A stretch of 64,000 nt of DNA from Lentilactobacillus rapi DSM 19907 = JCM 15042. Its GTDB lineage: Bacteria; Bacillota; Bacilli; Lactobacillales; Lactobacillaceae. The DNA lies in assembly GCF_001436255.1 (NCBI RefSeq), contig NZ_AZEI01000049.1:9529-73528 (forward strand). The letters are read 5' to 3'. A model generated the notes under the pieces. That model did no database searches, was not told where the DNA came from, and saw only the letters and a program-made list of their open reading frames with translations. Positions 8,475 to 17,964 of the stretch are shown piece after piece. How positions within the stretch are numbered: the first letter of the stretch is position 1; each line of letters starts with the position of its first letter. Both the position numbers and the translations under genes were made by a program.

Positions 8475-9053
8475 ATGAAAAAAATTTATTGGGAAAGTAT
8501 CGAAATTGATGACAGCAAGTTTTTCTTCACCGTTACCAATAAGGGCTTGAACTTTGTTTCCAGTCCGGGGCGGTTCTTGTCGGAAATTTTCGATTTCTAT
8601 CCAGAAAACCGTTATCAATATCAATTTATGTATGACGAGTCGGTCACCGGTGTTTATCTTGATGAATTAACGGATTATTTTAATAAAAAACGGACCAGTT
8701 TTGATTTGCCATTGGACTTTGGTAATCTTGGAACGCCATTACAGCGAAAAGTGTGGGCTGAAATTCAGCAGATCCCCTATGGTGAGACGATCACATATAA
8801 GCAGTTAGCTGAGAACGTGGGCAAGCCCAAAGCAATTCGGGCGGTTGCCAGTGCAGTGGCCCAAAATCCACTGCTAATTGTGGTGCCTTGTCATCGGGTC
8901 ATCAAAACCAGTGGTGACATCGGCGAATATCGGGGTGGTAAGGACATCAAAAAATTCCTTCTCCAATTCGAGAAGGAAGCAGCCCCCAAGCGAACGCTCA
9001 TTAAGAAATTACCATTGCCTAAGATCAGTCAATTAGGTAGACCTGGTCTTTAA
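8475..9053 (+). CDS. ogt: Methylated-DNA-[protein]-cysteine S-methyltransferase
   Basis: Direct DNA repair protein that removes O6-methylguanine by moving the methyl group to its own cysteine. The acceptor motif VPCHRVI is present (Cys about residue 139), with PYGETITYKQLA and the helix-turn-helix KAIRAVASAVAQNP before it. Length is 192 residues. The frame extends back to 8442, but a TACAAT -10 box overlaps that region and GGAG lies 9 nt before the ATG at 8475, so the shorter start is chosen. The C-terminus overlaps the convergent methyltransferase-like gene by 29 bp. Confidence 0.92.
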   Translation: MKKIYWESIEIDDSKFFFTVTNKGLNFVSSPGRFLSEIFDFYPENRYQYQFMYDESVTGVYLDELTDYFNKKRTSFDLPLDFGNLGTPLQRKVWAEIQQIPYGETITYKQLAENVGKPKAIRAVASAVAQNPLLIVVPCHRVIKTSGDIGEYRGGKDIKKFLLQFEKEAAPKRTLIKKLPLPKISQLGRPGL

Positions 9054-9879
9054 TCAAATCAAATGATTGGTGGTGCTGATTCAAACGGTGACTGGTTTCT
9101 GGCTTGATGTAATGAGCCTCTGACCAGAACTGTTTTGAATTTGTGGCACCATTTTTTTCGCCGATCACAATTAATTCGAGTTGATCATTTTTTGAATTCC
9201 TGATGGCGTTTAAGACTTCGACGTCAATCGGACTTTTATCTGGGGACCAGCTCATGATGACATATTTAACTCGGTCTTGGTATTGATTAATGGCGGCTAG
9301 TGCATCTAATTTTTCGACCGGAATGACTTGATGCTTGCCGGTCTGGTTTTCATTAACCCACTCGAGGCTATCGGTTGGATAAATATTGACCCCTAAGTCT
9401 TTTAATCCCTTTGAAATGTAGCCATTGCCGGCCATGATTTCTAATGCAGCGTCCTGACCAATATACTCAGCCAGATCTTTGATGAACGGGGCAGAAATAT
9501 ACGCCCACATTCCATATTGTGCTTCCAAGTAATCTCGATAAGAACGCAGCAATTTGTCTAGTTTTGGTAATGCGTCAGTTAGCTGATTCCAGAGGCGGTC
9601 ACCTGCGGGATCATCTTTTGCAAAGGTTTGGTTGATGTGCTGAAAAATTTGGTCCTGACTATCATCTGGGAGTAAGAGCTCTGGTAAGTCTTGGGGCAAT
9701 AGTCCAGACTTAATTAAGTGGTCGCTTTCGATGACGTTATTAATCAGGAATTTGATTTGTGGATAATCTGAAAACATCTCTCGATAGTTCAGCATTTGCG
9801 TGATATAGCTGGTCTCGGGGGATGTCTTATGGCCGGATTTGTGTTTGAGTAGTTTCTTTTTTTGTTTATTGGTTAGCAT
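9025..9879 (-). CDS. Predicted SAM-dependent methyltransferase-like protein
   Basis: A 284-residue protein. The second half has a Rossmann methyltransferase look: ALEIMAGNGYIS (motif I) at about 150-161, an acidic YPTDS after the next strand, and VKYVIMSWSPD in the place of motif IV. The first 130 residues are helical and charged with no recognised domain. AGGAG precedes the ATG by 5 nt. The role and substrate are unknown. It overlaps ogt at the 3' ends. Confidence 0.6.
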   Translation of the reverse strand: MLTNKQKKKLLKHKSGHKTSPETSYITQMLNYREMFSDYPQIKFLINNVIESDHLIKSGLLPQDLPELLLPDDSQDQIFQHINQTFAKDDPAGDRLWNQLTDALPKLDKLLRSYRDYLEAQYGMWAYISAPFIKDLAEYIGQDAALEIMAGNGYISKGLKDLGVNIYPTDSLEWVNENQTGKHQVIPVEKLDALAAINQYQDRVKYVIMSWSPDKSPIDVEVLNAIRNSKNDQLELIVIGEKNGATNSKQFWSEAHYIKPETSHRLNQHHQSFDLIKDQVYLID

Positions 9880-9917
9880 GTGAACTCCTAAATGACGATT
9901 TGTTGGAAAGCGTGGTT

Positions 9918-10091
9918 ATGATGGTTACCGGAATATTGCTGTTGATCTTGTTGGGGCTAATTGCCTGGTTAACCAGGGCGATTGTTCAGAAAAATAAAGT
10001 ACAAATTATTTGGAGCAGCGTCGCGATTGTAAGCTTTGTGCTAGTGAGCTGCTGGGGATTATTGGTGATGCTTGGAGAAATAAGTGAGTGA
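9918..10091 (+). CDS. Small two-helix membrane protein
   Basis: A 57-residue protein with two hydrophobic helices (VTGILLLILLGLIAWL and IVSFVLVSCWGLLVML) joined by a short basic loop. The frame also allows TTG starts at 9900 and 9903; GGAAAG 7 nt before the ATG at 9918 favours that start. No family is recognised. It is divergent from the preceding gene with only 38 bp between starts. Confidence 0.5.
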   Translation: MMVTGILLLILLGLIAWLTRAIVQKNKVQIIWSSVAIVSFVLVSCWGLLVMLGEISE

Positions 10092-10158
10092 TGCTGGCTA
10101 AGGACATAGCTTTCACCGGATCTCCAGTTGATCACTTCACCAAACCGACGTCAACCCG

Positions 10159-10578
10159 TTATTGCCCCAGATCCAGCTCCTCTTGGTGTAATTGTGTGCC
10201 AGGCTTTTCCGGTCGGCTGTTCATTCCGTGGACATAGCCGGAAATCAGTTGGTAGATTTCATAGCGGTCTTTTGAATTGAGCTGTTCGCCATTAAATAAC
10301 AAACTTTTGTCTGATATAAATAATTTTGCCAGATCATACGTATTGTTTTCAGCCAAACCGGTCAGATAATCCATCGTGACGTCGAAAAACTTGGCTAATT
10401 TTTGAACTTCTACATAAGAAGGCGTTCTGACCCCTCGTTCCCAGTTACCAATCTGGGATGGGGTGTTCATGTCGTGGGTTTCTTTGGTTTGATGGAACTC
10501 CTCATTTAAATCCTCTGCCAAATCTGACAAAGTAAGGTGTTGACCCTTCCTTAATGCGCGTAATCGTTCTGGAAACAT
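10159..10578 (-). CDS. XRE-family helix-turn-helix regulator
   Basis: A 139-residue protein. The first 70 residues form a lambda-repressor-type HTH (FPERLRALRKGQHLTLSDLA, then PSQIGNWERGVRTPSYVEV and KLAKFFDVTMDYL). The remainder is a short helical tail without a known ligand domain. The frame is open to 10632, but an HTH starting at MFPERL is normal for the family and a weak AGGACGG site precedes the ATG at 10578. The gene is divergent to a secreted-type hydrolase and may control it. Confidence 0.82.
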   Translation of the reverse strand: MFPERLRALRKGQHLTLSDLAEDLNEEFHQTKETHDMNTPSQIGNWERGVRTPSYVEVQKLAKFFDVTMDYLTGLAENNTYDLAKLFISDKSLLFNGEQLNSKDRYEIYQLISGYVHGMNSRPEKPGTQLHQEELDLGQ

Positions 10579-10701
10579 GTAATCACCGTCCTGTTCGTTA
10601 ATTTCATTATACTTCATTTTAGTGGTTGACAAAATGCACGGGCTTCATTTGTTAAATATGTTAATATGGTGGACAGTGAACTTAGACAGGTGGGTGAATT
10701 C

Positions 10702-11646
10702 ATGAAAAAACGAACGAAAATCATTATTGCTTGTACCTCTGTTGTGGCGCTGGTGACGCTTGGCTTATTTGGCGCCGGTCTCTATTTCTATCAAGTAGCC
10801 GTTGTGCCGGCTCCCAAGTCGTTTTTAAGCAAGTCGCATCGAATTAGTCGCAACAATCCCCAATACTCAGCCCACCAGTGGTACCAGCATGTCACTAAAA
10901 AGCGCTGGTACGAGGTGTCGGCTACGCGTCATTTGATTTTGGATGCCAATTATATTTCCGCTGCCAAGCCAACCCAGAAGACTGTATTGATTGCGCATGG
11001 GTTCATGGGGAATAAGGACAAGATGTTTGCTTATGCCTACATGTTCCATCGGCTTGGGTATAATGTCCTGTTACCAGATGCCCGGGGTCACGGCGATAGC
11101 CAAGGAAATTACATCGGTTACGGTTGGCCGGATCGTTTGGACTATGTTAAATGGATCAAGAAGGTCATTGCCACAAATGGGTCGAATTCGCAAATTGTCA
11201 TGTTCGGCACCAGTATGGGTGGAGCCGCAACTATGATGGTGAGTGGGGTTAGTGACCTTCCCAAACAGGTAAAAGCCTTTGTAGAAGACTGCGGCTATAC
11301 CGATGTTTATGATGAGGTTGCTTATCAAGCCAAGGAATTGTATCACCTGCCAAAATTTCCGCTGGTCGGGATCGTCAGCTTGATTAACCACGCGAAGAAC
11401 GGGTATTCCTTTAAACAGGCCAGTGCATTGAATCAGGTCAAGAAAAATCAGCGGCCAATGCTATTTATTCATGGCGCCAAGGATCACTTTGTCCCCACTA
11501 AGATGGTGTATCCACTGTATCGGGCTGATAAAGGTCCAAAGCAACTGCTGATTGTGCCTGGGGCCAGCCATGCTGATTCTTACCAGAAGCATCCGACATT
11601 GTATCGGGACACGGTGAAACAGTTTTTGGCAAAATATGTCAAGTAG
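10702..11646 (+). CDS. Alpha/beta hydrolase with N-terminal membrane anchor
   Basis: A 314-residue protein starting with basic residues and a hydrophobic helix (IIIACTSVVALVTLGLFGAG), hence exported and probably anchored with the catalytic domain outside. The fold shows VLIAHGFMGNKD (oxyanion region), DARGHGDSQG, the nucleophile elbow FGTSMGGAA, the acid in HGAKDHFVP and the histidine in ASHAD. Similar lactobacillus proteins are called cell-surface or X-Pro-peptidase-like hydrolases; the substrate is unknown. The ATG at 10702 has AGGTGGG upstream; earlier in-frame codons lie in the promoter region. Confidence 0.82.
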   Translation: MKKRTKIIIACTSVVALVTLGLFGAGLYFYQVAVVPAPKSFLSKSHRISRNNPQYSAHQWYQHVTKKRWYEVSATRHLILDANYISAAKPTQKTVLIAHGFMGNKDKMFAYAYMFHRLGYNVLLPDARGHGDSQGNYIGYGWPDRLDYVKWIKKVIATNGSNSQIVMFGTSMGGAATMMVSGVSDLPKQVKAFVEDCGYTDVYDEVAYQAKELYHLPKFPLVGIVSLINHAKNGYSFKQASALNQVKKNQRPMLFIHGAKDHFVPTKMVYPLYRADKGPKQLLIVPGASHADSYQKHPTLYRDTVKQFLAKYVK

Positions 11647-11742
11647 CTGAGGTAGGCTAAAACTGTCGCTGTTTTTTGCCGCGTCAACGGTTTGAATATG
11701 TTAAAATAATTTTAGGACTGTTTTTCGAAAGGAGGTCTGCAC

Positions 11743-13341
11743 TTGATTTACGTCATACTTGGGGTGATTGCCTGCATTGCTGGGGCCATCGTCGGAGTTC
11801 AGGCACAGAAACGCCGACATCAAACAGAAATTAATAATGCCAAGGCAACTGCTGAACAATTAATTAAAAAAGCAAATTTAGAAGCAAAAGAAAAATCCGA
11901 AAAAATCATTGCTGATGGTGAAAAACAAACGCAAGAATACAAGGATTCTATTGAAGAAGAACTTGATAGCTATCAAACGGACAATGTAACCCGTCAAAGT
12001 CGGATTGATCAACGCCAAAACGGGTTAACTCAGACCTCGGAGCGCTTGGATGAGCTCCACAAAAAGTTGGCTGAGCGCCAAACTGATTTAAATGATCTAA
12101 AAACCGCCATTGAGAAGTTGGATCAACAAGCGGCTGGCCTAGCTAAGCAACGGATTGCTACCTTGCAAGAACGGGGCAATCTTTCAATTGACCAAGCTAA
12201 ACAACAAGTTTTGGACCAACTTAAAATTGCGTTGGATCGCGAAAAAGACGTCGAACTAAAATATCAAGACGATGAAGCTCAAGTGAATGCCCCGAAGATG
12301 GCCAAAATCATGGCCGTTGACGCCATTCAACGGGCACCATTGGATATTCCCCGGGAACATATTGAACATTCAATCCAAATTTCTGATGTGAATACGAAGC
12401 AAAAATTGGTTGGCCGGGAGTCTCAGAACATTCGTTATATTGAGACCCTGACTGGGGTAGATTTGGTGTTTGATCCAGATGATCCATGCCTATTGCACGT
12501 CGTCACGCAAGATCCATTGCGGCGAGAAGTTGCGAAGACGACCATTTCAAATCTGCTGGTGACCAAGCAAATTAATACGCAATCGATTGAACATCAAGTT
12601 GACATTGCCCAGCAGGATTTGGGTAATGAATTGCGGCGAACCGGTGAAAAGGTCGTTGGTTCGCTTCATATTGGCTGGATGCATCCAGACTTGCTCAAGA
12701 TTGTTGGTCGCTTGAAATATCGAACCAGTTATGGTCAAAACGTCCTGAATCATTCCGTGGAAGTTGCCGATATTTCTGGTTTGCTGGCTGCCGAGCTTGG
12801 CCTTGACGTGAAAATCGCCAAGCGCGCCGGCTTACTCCATGATATTGGGAAGGCCATTGATCGTGAAGTTGATGGTACCCACGTTGAACTTGGGGTTAAG
12901 ATTGCCGAAGCTTACAACGAGGATCCACAAGTTGTTAACTCCATTGCTTCTCACCATGGGGATGTCGATGTGACAACGCCAATCGCCCATCTGGTTGCTG
13001 CCGGGGACTCAATTTCTGGTGGTCGTCCGGGGGCTCGTAGTGAATCTGTTGAAGAGTATGTGAACCGCCTGAAGAACTTGGAACGCATTGCCAGCGAAAA
13101 GAAGGGCGTTAAGGAAAGTTATGCCATTCAGGCTGGCCGGGAAATTCGGATTGTGGTTGATCCAAAGCAGTTGGATGATCAGCAAAATCAGAAGCTGGCT
13201 GAACAAGTCAAAGATCAGATTGAGGATGAATTAACTTATCCAGGTAAAATTAAAGTCACCTCTATTCGTGATTTTAAAGCAATTGCGTATGTCGGAGCTG
13301 AAAAAAAGAAGAAATTAAAAAAAGCAGGTCGGGGCGCCTAA
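11743..13341 (+). CDS. rny: Ribonuclease Y
   Basis: Membrane-anchored endoribonuclease that starts bulk mRNA decay. The 532 residues show the full order: N-terminal membrane helix (VILGVIACIAGAIVG), a long charged coiled coil (about 25-200), a KH domain (GRESQNIRYIETLTGVDLV) and an HD domain with the metal-binding pair in GLLHDIGKAID and the later SHHGDVD. The start is TTG at 11743, fixed by a perfect AAAGGAGG 7 nt upstream. It is monocistronic, with a terminator after it. Confidence 0.96.
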   Translation: MIYVILGVIACIAGAIVGVQAQKRRHQTEINNAKATAEQLIKKANLEAKEKSEKIIADGEKQTQEYKDSIEEELDSYQTDNVTRQSRIDQRQNGLTQTSERLDELHKKLAERQTDLNDLKTAIEKLDQQAAGLAKQRIATLQERGNLSIDQAKQQVLDQLKIALDREKDVELKYQDDEAQVNAPKMAKIMAVDAIQRAPLDIPREHIEHSIQISDVNTKQKLVGRESQNIRYIETLTGVDLVFDPDDPCLLHVVTQDPLRREVAKTTISNLLVTKQINTQSIEHQVDIAQQDLGNELRRTGEKVVGSLHIGWMHPDLLKIVGRLKYRTSYGQNVLNHSVEVADISGLLAAELGLDVKIAKRAGLLHDIGKAIDREVDGTHVELGVKIAEAYNEDPQVVNSIASHHGDVDVTTPIAHLVAAGDSISGGRPGARSESVEEYVNRLKNLERIASEKKGVKESYAIQAGREIRIVVDPKQLDDQQNQKLAEQVKDQIEDELTYPGKIKVTSIRDFKAIAYVGAEKKKKLKKAGRGA

Positions 13342-13361
13342 TCACTGGCCTAATCCAAAAA

Positions 13362-13407
13362 CTGAGGTTGTATTTCCAAATGATGGAAATAGTAACCTCA
13401 TTTTTTT
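13362..13407 (+). terminator. Intrinsic terminator after rny
   Basis: Arms TGAGGTTGTATTTCCA and TGGAAATAGTAACCTCA around AATGA, followed by seven T. Confidence 0.9.
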
Positions 13408-13428
13408 GGCTATTTTTTTAAACTTGAG

Positions 13429-13483
13429 TTGACAAGTGTAACTTTCAAGAATATGATAGACACAATCAAAGTTTACACATGTA
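13429..13483 (+). promoter_or_regulatory. Copper-responsive promoter with two cop boxes
   Basis: A consensus promoter TTGACA (13429-13434), 17 bp, TATGAT (13452-13457). Two sites fit the CopY operator KACANNTGTA: GACAAGTGTA at 13431-13440, overlapping the -35, and TACACATGTA at 13474-13483, downstream of the -10. CopY-type repressors bind such pairs and leave when Cu+ is present. No copY gene lies in the window. Confidence 0.85.
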
Positions 13484-13511
13484 AATTTAAAAGGGAAACG
13501 GAGATGGGAAC

Positions 13512-13880
13512 TTGAAGATAATTGTATTAGTGCTTGGACTTATGGTGATTGCGTTTATTGGTTGGTGGTTCTTTGGGAAGCATGATGTTGCCAAAGTAGA
13601 TGCGAAAGTGAACGATGACCGCCAGATTGTTGATGTTGAAGTGAAGGGTGGCTATTCACCGGAAGTTGTGGTTTTAAAAAAGGGCATTCCCGCAACATTG
13701 AACTTTACCCGGAAAGATTCGTCGTCCTGTTTGGATCGGGTTGTTTTTTCGGACTTTGGAATTAACCAAGCCCTGCCGCAAAATCAGAAGCAGGCAATTA
13801 ACGTTGATACGAGTAACGCTGGCGAATTTCAGTGGGCGTGTGGGATGGATATGTTCCACGGTAAATTAGTTATTAAATAA
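13512..13880 (+). CDS. Membrane-anchored cupredoxin-domain protein
   Basis: A 122-residue protein with a single N-terminal helix (IIVLVLGLMVIAFIGWWFFG) and one extracellular-type cupredoxin domain. The pattern GGYSPEVVVLKKGIPATLNF, then SSCLDRVVF, then WACGMDMFHGK gives cysteines, methionines and a histidine suited to copper binding. It is the first gene behind the cop-box promoter and lies 12 bp before a soluble version of the same domain. The TTG at 13512 follows GGAGATGGG. A role in copper capture at the membrane is inference. Confidence 0.8.
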   Translation: MKIIVLVLGLMVIAFIGWWFFGKHDVAKVDAKVNDDRQIVDVEVKGGYSPEVVVLKKGIPATLNFTRKDSSSCLDRVVFSDFGINQALPQNQKQAINVDTSNAGEFQWACGMDMFHGKLVIK

Positions 13881-13892
13881 ATGGAGGAATCA

Positions 13893-14168
13893 ATGATGAA
13901 TGAGAATAAACAGACAATGAACGTGACAGTTGCCGGTGGCTACGAGCCTTCAGTGATCAAATTTAAACAGGGGGTGCCGGCAGAGATCAACTTTACCCGA
14001 ACAAATGACCAAGGCTGTTTGGATGTGGTTCATTCCAAGGCACTTAACTTTTCAGAAGAGCTGCCAATTAATGTGACCAAAACCGTTCAAGTGCCAACCG
14101 ATAAGGCTGGTGAATTCAGCTTCAGTTGTGGAATGGATATGTTCAGTGGGAAAGTTGAGGTGGGTTAA
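13893..14168 (+). CDS. Small cytoplasmic cupredoxin-domain protein
   Basis: A 91-residue protein without signal or membrane helix, closely related to the domain of the preceding gene ([41 protein letters not shown]). It may take the place of the missing CopZ chaperone or of the metal-binding domain absent from the ATPase; this is inference. ATGGAGGA lies 5-8 nt before tandem ATG codons (13893, 13896). Its TAA overlaps the ATG of the ATPase gene by one base, so translation is coupled. Confidence 0.8.
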   Translation: MMNENKQTMNVTVAGGYEPSVIKFKQGVPAEINFTRTNDQGCLDVVHSKALNFSEELPINVTKTVQVPTDKAGEFSFSCGMDMFSGKVEVG

Positions 14169-16093
14169 TGACCATTACGAAACGTTTTTGGATTTCACTC
14201 GTATTTTCGTTGCCAATGCTGGTGGAAATGATCCTCAAACCGTTTGGATGGATGATGCCAGGCGGCGAATGGACGATGCTGGCATTGACAACGGTTGTCA
14301 TGATGGTTGCTGCCGGACCGTTTCTCCAAAGTGCTTGGGCATCGTTTAAAAAGCATCATTCGAACATGGATACCTTGGTTGCCGTTGGTACAACAACCGC
14401 TTACGTATACAGTATTTACGCAATGGCGACCAACCAGCCGGTTTTCTTTGAGAGTGCGGCCTTTGTGACGACCTTTGTGTTACTTGGGCAAGTTTTCGAA
14501 GAACGAATGCGTAACAATGCCTCAAATGCCGTTGAAAAGTTAGTCAACCTTCAGGCTAAGGATGCCGAGGTTGTACGTGACGGTAAGGTGATCAAGTTGC
14601 CATTATCCGAAATTGTGGTCGGTGACATCATCAAAGTCCGTCCCGGCGAAAAGATCGCTGTTGATGGTCAAATTGTGAGCGGCTCGTCAACAATTGATGA
14701 ATCGATGATTACCGGTGAAAGTATGCCGGTTGAGAAAAAAGTTGGTGACTCAGTTGTTGGGGCAACTGTTAATGGAACGGGGACCTTTACTTTTAGAGCT
14801 GGCAAAGTCGGTCAAAATACCATGTTGGCTCAGATTGTTGAGTTAGTTAAAAAAGCCCAAAATAGTCACGCACCCATTCAAGGGTTAACCGATAAAGTGT
14901 CGGGAATCTTTGTCCCGCTTGTGCTGATGATTGCGATTCTCACCTTTTTGGTATGGTACGTCCTCATCGGTGCCAGTGTTGCCAGTTCATTGATCTTTGC
15001 CGTATCAGTCGTTGTGATTGCCTGCCCATGTGCGCTTGGACTTGCAACGCCAACGGCACTGATGGTTGGAACCGGCCGCAGTGCTCGAATGGGAATCCTC
15101 ATTAAAAATGGTGAGGTGCTCGAAGCCGTCAACGATGTCAAAACGGTTGTCTTCGATAAAACCGGAACGATTACGGTTGGCAAGCCGCAAGTCACGGATG
15201 TGATTGGGGATGCGGATAAAGTGTTGCAGCTCGCGGCCAGCTTAGAGCAATCCTCAGAGCATCCCCTGGCAACAGCAATTATCAAGAAAGCCAAGCAGTC
15301 AGGCGTTCCGATGAGTCCTGCCCAGCATTTTCAAGCAATTGAGGGTAAGGGCGTGCGAGCCAATATTGATGGTGAAAGCGCGTTTGTTGGCAACGATAAA
15401 TTACTGGCTGATGTGACGGTTAGTGATGCCCTTAAATCAAAAATGATCGCATTGCAGCAACAAGCTAAAACGGTCGTCTTTGTTGGTCAAGGCACTCAAA
15501 TTGTTGGGTTGATTGCGATTCAAGATGCTCCCAAGTCAACTTCTAAGGAAGCCATTTCCGCTCTTAAGTCTCAAGGACTCAAAACAGTGATGTTAACTGG
15601 GGATAACTCGGCGGTTTCCAAAGCCATTGCGGATCAAGTTGGCATTGATGAAGTGGTTGCCAACGTGTTACCTGCAGACAAAGCCAACCAAGTTAAGAAT
15701 TTCCAACAGTCCGGCAAAGTGGCCTTCGTTGGTGATGGCATTAACGATGCGCCTGCCTTAAGTACTGCCGATGTTGGGATTGCCATGGGATCCGGAACTG
15801 ACATTGCGATTGAATCCGGTGGGATTGTCCTCGTTAAGAATGATCTGCGAGACGTATACAAAGCCCTGGAGCTGAGTAAGAAGACATTTAATCGGATTAA
15901 ACTCAATCTGTTTTGGGCGTTCGTCTACAATGTTTTGGGCATTCCAGTTGCCGCTGGGGTGTTCTACTTCATTGGGATGACGCTGAGCCCTGAATTAGCA
16001 GGGCTGGCAATGGCACTTAGCTCGTTGTCAGTGGTCACCAGTTCAGTCCTGTTAAATCGAACAAAGATTGCCGAGGTTCCAGTGCCTTCTTAG
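14168..16093 (+). CDS. copA: Copper-translocating P-type ATPase
   Basis: A P1B-type ATPase of 641 residues. Motifs in order are MITGESMPV (about 179), the transmembrane metal site [10 protein letters not shown] (about 285), the phosphorylated DKTGT (about 330), SEHPLA (about 364) and [10 protein letters not shown] (about 522). CPC marks the Cu+/Ag+ exporter group. No N-terminal CxxC heavy-metal domain or His-rich stretch is present; the protein begins directly with the first helices. The two cupredoxins encoded just upstream probably hand over copper. Expression is expected from the cop-box promoter at 13429. Confidence 0.92.
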   Translation: MTITKRFWISLVFSLPMLVEMILKPFGWMMPGGEWTMLALTTVVMMVAAGPFLQSAWASFKKHHSNMDTLVAVGTTTAYVYSIYAMATNQPVFFESAAFVTTFVLLGQVFEERMRNNASNAVEKLVNLQAKDAEVVRDGKVIKLPLSEIVVGDIIKVRPGEKIAVDGQIVSGSSTIDESMITGESMPVEKKVGDSVVGATVNGTGTFTFRAGKVGQNTMLAQIVELVKKAQNSHAPIQGLTDKVSGIFVPLVLMIAILTFLVWYVLIGASVASSLIFAVSVVVIACPCALGLATPTALMVGTGRSARMGILIKNGEVLEAVNDVKTVVFDKTGTITVGKPQVTDVIGDADKVLQLAASLEQSSEHPLATAIIKKAKQSGVPMSPAQHFQAIEGKGVRANIDGESAFVGNDKLLADVTVSDALKSKMIALQQQAKTVVFVGQGTQIVGLIAIQDAPKSTSKEAISALKSQGLKTVMLTGDNSAVSKAIADQVGIDEVVANVLPADKANQVKNFQQSGKVAFVGDGINDAPALSTADVGIAMGSGTDIAIESGGIVLVKNDLRDVYKALELSKKTFNRIKLNLFWAFVYNVLGIPVAAGVFYFIGMTLSPELAGLAMALSSLSVVTSSVLLNRTKIAEVPVPS

Positions 16094-16143
16094 TATGGCG
16101 CAAGATTAAGCCGAACAGCAATTTGATCTCAAAAATTAAATGA

Positions 16144-16184
16144 AAAAAGCCGTGCATTCAGATTGTTTGGAATGCGCGGCTTTG
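16144..16184. terminator. Bidirectional terminator between copA and nucleotidase gene
   Basis: Arms AAAGCCGTGCATTC and GGAATGCGCGGCTTT with A-rich sequence on the left and T-rich on the right. It lies between convergent genes. Confidence 0.8.
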
Positions 16185-16264
16185 AATTTCGGGATCAAGA
16201 CATCGTCTGGCTCAATTGCCCTAAATTCATGTCTATTCTTGTTTTTTAAAAATAAATGCTCGAA

Positions 16265-17818
16265 TTACTTGGGAATAATTTTAAAATTATGATTATTGGT
16301 TGCTTCAACCACCGGATGCTTTTGGAGGTATTCCAGAATCACTTGACTAATTGTTGTATCGCTGCCAGCGACAATTTTGTCTCGGGTAAACATCGGATAG
16401 TGGCCACCACCACTTGCCCGATAACGGTTTAAGGCAATATAGAATATTTGATCATCACTGACATCTTCGCCATGATATTTTAATTCCGTCACGCGATTGC
16501 CGACTGGTCTAGAAATATTTAAGGTGTAATCGATGCCTTCGTACATGTCGTAGTTATAGAAACGTTCCTTTGGAAACATGAACTGCTCATTGACTACCAC
16601 TTGGCCGTGTTTGACATCAAAGTACTTTGCACTGACTTCCAGAGCAGCCCGTAAATCAGCACCGGTGATCCGTGATTTGACGAGGGTGTTCGGATAGACG
16701 TAGTTGGTGATGATATTGCGCATTGTGATTGGATCTTCAAAGCCGTGTGCTTCGTTATTATAAAGAGCGGTTGCGGAGATGTCGGTCCCCATTTTATCCA
16801 TTTGGATTTTTTGAATAAATTCAATAAATGCTGTTTCGTTGATGCGGGCTTTGAATGGGTCGTCGAATGTGAGGCTCCCCTTGATCTTAGATAATGGTTC
16901 ATCAAGCCAGTGCTGCAGGTGTTCGGATAACGCAGAAATGGTTTCACCGATTTTTTCGTCAGGATCGCTGTCACTGACACTAATCAGTTCGGAGTTGGTT
17001 CGGTTGATTTGATGATCCTTATTGGAGACATTGAAGGAGATTTTGCCAACAAATTCACCGCGGGATCCTGGCTGGATAATTGGCACGTTAAATAACCGGC
17101 TGGCTATTTTCCGGTGTTGATGGCCGGAAATGAAGGCGTCAATGCCGTCAATATGTTGGAGAATATCATAGCCGCGGTTTTCGCCTGGGTTAATATCGTT
17201 CCAGTTGCCGGTATGATCACGTTCAAAACCACCGTGATAAACGACAACCACGATATCTGCTTTTTTTCTGAGTTCTGGCACGTATCGTTTGCACGCGTCA
17301 AGCTCTGAAATTAAGTTGAAGTCGTTGAGGTCGTTCACGTTTTTCCATTTTTTCGTACTGGTGGTCGTTAATCCCAAAAAGCCGACCTTCACATTGGCGA
17401 CGTCGATAATTGTATACGGATCTGCCAATAATGGTTCATTATGATTATCCACAATGTTGGCACACACGAAATGCCGATTTGAGTGCTGCATCATGAAGTT
17501 CAGATAATTTAGCCCGTAATCGAATTCGTGATTGCCGATCGTGCCAATTTGATAACCGACTTGGTTGTATGCCGAAATGAAAGATTCTTGATCCTGTTGG
17601 TCAGCCTTCTTGGCGACATAATATGCCATAGGCGACCCCTCAAGGAAGTCGCCATTGTCGATTAAGATGATTTTTTCATCGGGATGTTTTTGAATATATG
17701 TGTTGATGGCCGTGCAATCTCGTTGTAATCCAAATGGCTTATCCGAGCCGGAATCCACGTAATTGGTTGGCTCGATAAACCCATGGGTATCACTGGTCGC
17801 AAGTAGTGTTATTTTCAT
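16265..17818 (-). CDS. Metallophosphatase/5'-nucleotidase family protein
   Basis: A 517-residue two-domain protein. The N-terminal calcineurin-like domain has TSDTHGF, the metal ligands in IDNGDFLEGSP, TIGNHEFDYG, VVVYHGG and SGHQHRK; the C-terminal domain has the substrate region ATALYNNEAHGF and YALNRYRASGGGHYPMF-like blocks of the UshA/YfkN class. There is no signal peptide, so it is probably cytoplasmic, as for YunD-like enzymes. It likely hydrolyses nucleotides or cyclic phosphodiesters. The in-frame start at 17860 is dismissed because the fold begins at MKITLLATSDTH, with AGGTG upstream of 17818. Confidence 0.85.
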   Translation of the reverse strand: MKITLLATSDTHGFIEPTNYVDSGSDKPFGLQRDCTAINTYIQKHPDEKIILIDNGDFLEGSPMAYYVAKKADQQDQESFISAYNQVGYQIGTIGNHEFDYGLNYLNFMMQHSNRHFVCANIVDNHNEPLLADPYTIIDVANVKVGFLGLTTTSTKKWKNVNDLNDFNLISELDACKRYVPELRKKADIVVVVYHGGFERDHTGNWNDINPGENRGYDILQHIDGIDAFISGHQHRKIASRLFNVPIIQPGSRGEFVGKISFNVSNKDHQINRTNSELISVSDSDPDEKIGETISALSEHLQHWLDEPLSKIKGSLTFDDPFKARINETAFIEFIQKIQMDKMGTDISATALYNNEAHGFEDPITMRNIITNYVYPNTLVKSRITGADLRAALEVSAKYFDVKHGQVVVNEQFMFPKERFYNYDMYEGIDYTLNISRPVGNRVTELKYHGEDVSDDQIFYIALNRYRASGGGHYPMFTRDKIVAGSDTTISQVILEYLQKHPVVEATNNHNFKIIPK

Positions 17819-17884
17819 TTTTTCACCTACAAAAACAATTATAGTGTCAAGTATAGTCAATTGGGGTGGGGATGTAAACGTCAG

Positions 17885-17957
17885 AGTGTGAAGCTAAGCG
17901 GTTAATAATCGGAGTGTCAGCATGTTTTTTGGTTACAGAGACTTATATGTCGGTTTC
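17885..17957. repeat. Degenerate remnant of the long-hairpin repeat
   Basis: AGCTAAGCGGTTAATAATCGG on the left faces CGGTTTCTAATTACTTAGCT on the right, an imperfect inverted repeat whose arms resemble the outer part of type II elements. The apex is lost. Confidence 0.45.
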
Positions 17958-17964
17958 TAATTAC

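Noticed and set aside
10626-10660. Promoter of the anchored hydrolase gene
   Set aside because: TTGACA is perfect, but no -10 box with 16-18 bp spacing is visible.
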